Origin: Candidatus Poribacteria bacterium
Lineage (GTDB): Bacteria; Poribacteria; WGA-4E; WGA-3G
DNA length: 64,000 nt
Assembly (NCBI GenBank): GCA_958295815.1
Contig: OY282374.1
Coordinates: 1,136,856-1,200,855, forward strand
Direction of reading: 5' to 3'
Part shown: positions 61,870-64,000 of the stretch, piece by piece
Numbering within the stretch: the stretch's first letter is position 1
Layout of the letters: each line of letters begins with the position of its first letter
Made by a program: the position numbers and the translations under genes
The notes under the pieces: model-generated
What the model saw: only the letters and a program-made list of their open reading frames with translations
The model's database searches: none
Told to the model about the DNA's origin: nothing

Positions 61870-61914
61870 ATATTCAAAATTATTGCATCGCAGTTTATAA
61901 AAAGGGTTTTAATG

Positions 61915-61987
61915 GTTATCAGTTTCAGAGGATCGCTTATTGGTTAAAGAGGTATTGACTTACTGAAATAACCGCTTAACTGATAAC
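61915..61987 (+). repeat. Leader palindrome, copy C
   Basis: GTTATCAGTT (61915-61924) and AACTGATAAC (61978-61987) pair perfectly and extend by a G-T and a T-A pair. Inside, GGTTA/TAACC and TTTCAG/CTGAAA offer alternative helices. It ends 9 bp before the ATG of the DUF368 gene, which has no clear Shine-Dalgarno sequence, so the fold may affect translation. Confidence 0.6.
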
Positions 61988-61996
61988 TATAACAAT

Positions 61997-63022
61997 ATGA
62001 ATTCACTCCGGCTTTTTATTAACGGGTTTTTGATAGGCATCGCCAATATCATTCCCGGTATGAGTGGCGGAACGCTCGCACTCGTTTTAGGTATCTATGA
62101 GCGTCTCATCGGAGCATTACGGCGCATCGGTCTTTCAACAGTAAAAAGACTGCTCGGAGTGATAAAATTAAAAAAGGAAGCGTTCTCAGCAGCAAAAACG
62201 GAACTTCGCCGTATTGACTTCGGTTTTCTTGCTTTATTAGGGGTCGGTGCAGTCGCTGCAATACTGCTCACATCGAAACTGATTGTCTATCTATTGAACG
62301 ATCACCATGATCCAACTTACGGTTTCTTTTGTGGACTAATTCTGACATCCATTCTGGTTCCAGCACGAATGCTAAAACGGTGTGGTGTGAAAGAATTACT
62401 TATGCTACTGATTGCTGTTGCGCTGGTATTAAGCCTGTCTATCGGTATGGGCGAAAAGCAGTTAGAGCGGGTGGCTTATAAGTCAGGAAGTGAAATTGCA
62501 GTAGGAGACAGTGTCGGTGGAGCAGCTTTACCGACGTATTGGGATCTCGGGCTCTTTTTTGGAAGCGGTGCACTCGCTATTTCGGCGATGATCTTACCCG
62601 GCATCAGCGGCTCGTTTCTGATGCTCGCGCTCGGTGTCTACTTTCGTCTTTTAACGGCAATAAACACCTTAGTAGAAGGCGTTCCAGAATTGCTCAGCGG
62701 TGTTTTTGATCGGTCGATGTTGGGGAGTTTATTGATAATTGGGTTCACCGCAATCGGTTGTTTGTTTGGTCTCCTTGTGTTCACGCGCTTACTTAACTAT
62801 CTGCTGGAACACTATCGCAACCTCACAATTGCCTTTCTTATTGGGTTGATGGTAGGTTCGCTTTATGGGTTATGGCCCTTTCGTGAGTTCGCAATAGTTG
62901 CTGGTGAACGGATTGATACCGCACATATTTTGCCGCAACTTGATATGAACCTGCTTGTCACGACAGGGGTTTTTCTCATCGGTTGTGGCGTGATTTTTCT
63001 CTTTACCCGTTTGGAGAATTAG
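61997..63022 (+). CDS. DUF368 family polyprenyl-phosphate translocase
   Basis: A 341-residue membrane protein with about nine hydrophobic segments. The duplicated family motif is seen as IANIIPGMSGGTLALVLGIY (about 16-35) and MILPGISGSFLMLALGVYF (about 197-215). Members of DUF368 (PopT) recycle undecaprenyl phosphate across the cytoplasmic membrane for cell-wall synthesis. The gene has a perfect consensus promoter, no visible Shine-Dalgarno sequence and a palindrome just before its ATG. nadK starts 167 bp downstream. Confidence 0.85.
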   Translation: MNSLRLFINGFLIGIANIIPGMSGGTLALVLGIYERLIGALRRIGLSTVKRLLGVIKLKKEAFSAAKTELRRIDFGFLALLGVGAVAAILLTSKLIVYLLNDHHDPTYGFFCGLILTSILVPARMLKRCGVKELLMLLIAVALVLSLSIGMGEKQLERVAYKSGSEIAVGDSVGGAALPTYWDLGLFFGSGALAISAMILPGISGSFLMLALGVYFRLLTAINTLVEGVPELLSGVFDRSMLGSLLIIGFTAIGCLFGLLVFTRLLNYLLEHYRNLTIAFLIGLMVGSLYGLWPFREFAIVAGERIDTAHILPQLDMNLLVTTGVFLIGCGVIFLFTRLEN

Positions 63023-63189
63023 ACGTATGTAACGCTGTCAAATCGGGCTTACAAGTGTGAAAGATCGCAAGTTAAATATAAAAATTAGCAAAAATGGAAA
63101 GCCAATGCTGGTAGTCTGCCAACAATAGCGACAGTCGGAATTTAAAGAAATACATTATCACACAAAATGCTTGGCGACCCAGTAAAAGA

Positions 63190-64000
63190 ATGAAAAAAAT
63201 AAAAAGCGTCGGTTTTTTTGTCAATACGACCAAAACGAATGCGGCAAGTGTCGTTGAAGGCGTATCCACGTGGCTCAGGGAACGTGATATTGTTCCACTC
63301 CTATCAGAGGATCAGGCGGTTGCATTGGGGAAAACCTCCCAAGCGAATATCTCCAAGATGGATGTAGTAGAACAAGCGGATGTGATTCTCGTCCTTGGTG
63401 GAGATGGCACACTCTTAAGCGCAGCACACATGCCGCAGATTGAGAATGTGCCTATCCTGGCAATCAATATTGGAACGCTTGGATTTTTGACGGATGCATC
63501 ACTGGATGAACTCTATCCAACTTTGGAGAGCCTTTTAACTGGTGATTATCGGATAGAGCATCGAATGATGTTAGAGGTTGTTGTAAACAGCCAAGGGTTT
63601 CCACAACCGTTTCAGGCTTTTGCGCTCAACGATGTAGTTATTCGGCATTATACACGTCTTATTGAATTGGACGCGTATGTTGATGGTGAACTCTTTATAC
63701 CCTATAATGTCGATGGGTTGATCATCGCAACACCGAGCGGTTCGACGGGGTATTCTCTCTCATGTGCAGGCACTATTGTCGCGCCGCAGTTAGAGGCGAT
63801 TCTGTTAACTCCGATCGCACCACACAGTTTGACAGTGCGTCCGTTCATTGCCCATGGTGGTGCTGAGATAACTGTCAGAATGCGCGCCGCATATAAAAGC
63901 GTGGATGTTTTTGTAGATGGGCAACGTGAGACACACAGCCTCACCGCAGGCGCGGTTATAGAAGTGAAGAAGGCAGAACGGACGATTCAGCTTATCCGTT
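63190..64000 (+). CDS. nadK: NAD kinase (truncated by window end)
   Basis: It phosphorylates NAD to NADP in the cytoplasm. The visible 270 residues cover nearly the whole enzyme: the ATP/NAD site LVLGGDGTLLSAA, AINIGTLGFLTDA, ALNDVVIRH and the TPSGSTGYSLSCAG signature. The C-terminal end is cut by the window. The ATG at 63190 is preceded by a weak AAAAGA site. Confidence 0.92.
   Translation, partial: MKKIKSVGFFVNTTKTNAASVVEGVSTWLRERDIVPLLSEDQAVALGKTSQANISKMDVVEQADVILVLGGDGTLLSAAHMPQIENVPILAINIGTLGFLTDASLDELYPTLESLLTGDYRIEHRMMLEVVVNSQGFPQPFQAFALNDVVIRHYTRLIELDAYVDGELFIPYNVDGLIIATPSGSTGYSLSCAGTIVAPQLEAILLTPIAPHSLTVRPFIAHGGAEITVRMRAAYKSVDVFVDGQRETHSLTAGAVIEVKKAERTIQLIR

Larger units (their letters stand above)
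60920..61996. other. AT-rich gene-free kilobase between divergent genes
   Basis: The stretch between the TPR gene (minus strand) and the DUF368 gene (plus strand) holds no supportable coding region. It has a strong orphan plus-strand promoter at 61126, an array of TGTTCATGAA decamers at 61367-61642, a perfect promoter at 61841 and a leader palindrome at 61915. A single TGTCCACAA (61779-61787) loosely resembles a DnaA box. The base composition is visibly more AT-rich than in the genes. Confidence 0.55.

Noticed and set aside
60920..61996. Possible replication origin
   Set aside because: AT-rich with repeats, but only one weak DnaA-box-like sequence and no dnaA, dnaN or gidA nearby. The iteron idea is kept only as an alternative reading of the decamer array.

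Overview
The window reads as chromosome of an uncultivated bacterium, most likely candidate phylum Poribacteria or a close relative. This is an inference from gene families I recognise, not from a phylogenetic marker search. The pointers are five phytanoyl-CoA dioxygenase (PhyH) paralogues, three Gfo/Idh/MocA dehydrogenases, paralogous ACMSD-type amidohydrolases, FG-GAP and TPR proteins, and FlgD/T9SS-like C-terminal sorting tails on two exported proteins. Gene density is moderate, both strands are used, and intergenic DNA is rich in short palindromic repeats.

Layout. 0.1-3.3 kb: a small DUF5069 gene with an in-frame TGA (candidate selenoprotein), pheA, queG and a small beta-propeller gene. 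3.6-6.4 kb: an exported protein with 14 FG-GAP repeats. 6.5-11.8 kb (minus strand): ZIP transporter, GH67-like exported protein, discoidin-domain lipoprotein and PhyH. 12.1-15.3 kb: an unknown gene with its own promoter and terminator, a DUF5131 remnant and an ABC exporter pair. 15.6-27.6 kb: two PhyH genes, two amidohydrolases, a serine hydrolase, an orphan HsdR_N-type nuclease, a nucleotidyltransferase, a D-cysteine desulfhydrase/ACC deaminase family enzyme, a GMC oxidoreductase and a Gfo/Idh enzyme. 27.6-31.8 kb: queF, prmC, prfA, rpmE and rho; rho may be preceded by a leader of nearly 700 nt. 32.6-36.4 kb: TPR lipoprotein, Gfo/Idh enzyme and a toxin-antitoxin-like pair. 36.4-40.1 kb: a three-gene succinate dehydrogenase operon (sdhC-sdhA-sdhB) behind a strong promoter. 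40.1-47 kb: SDR, PhyH, degenerate kinase, WD40 remnant, HIT protein, rhamnose-isomerase-like enzyme, Gfo/Idh enzyme and alpha/beta hydrolase. 47-57.5 kb: comF, smc, an unknown protein, recG, PhyH and nucleoside hydrolase. 57.7-61 kb: a frameshifted Phd antitoxin, a repeat cluster and two TPR genes. 61-62 kb: an AT-rich gene-free kilobase with a helically phased TGTTCATGAA array and two strong promoters. 62-64 kb: a DUF368 polyprenyl-phosphate translocase and the start of nadK.

How the parts fit. Housekeeping functions (translation termination, Rho, SMC, RecG, SDH, NAD kinase, queuosine synthesis) alternate with a catabolic layer of PhyH, amidohydrolase, Gfo/Idh, GMC, rhamnose isomerase and glycosidase-like genes. 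That layer fits a heterotroph using sugars and small organic molecules from a host or particles. Small defence or addiction relics (Phd fragment, DUF4258 pair, orphan HsdR_N, DUF5131 fragment) lie between them. No rRNA, tRNA, complete insertion sequence or CRISPR array was seen.

Most unusual items: (1) the TGA-containing DUF5069 gene with a SECIS-like hairpin 19 nt after the TGA; (2) the phased decamer array at 61.4-61.6 kb; (3) a palindrome family placed in one orientation just upstream of start codons; (4) the long rho leader; (5) duplicated PhyH and amidohydrolase genes.
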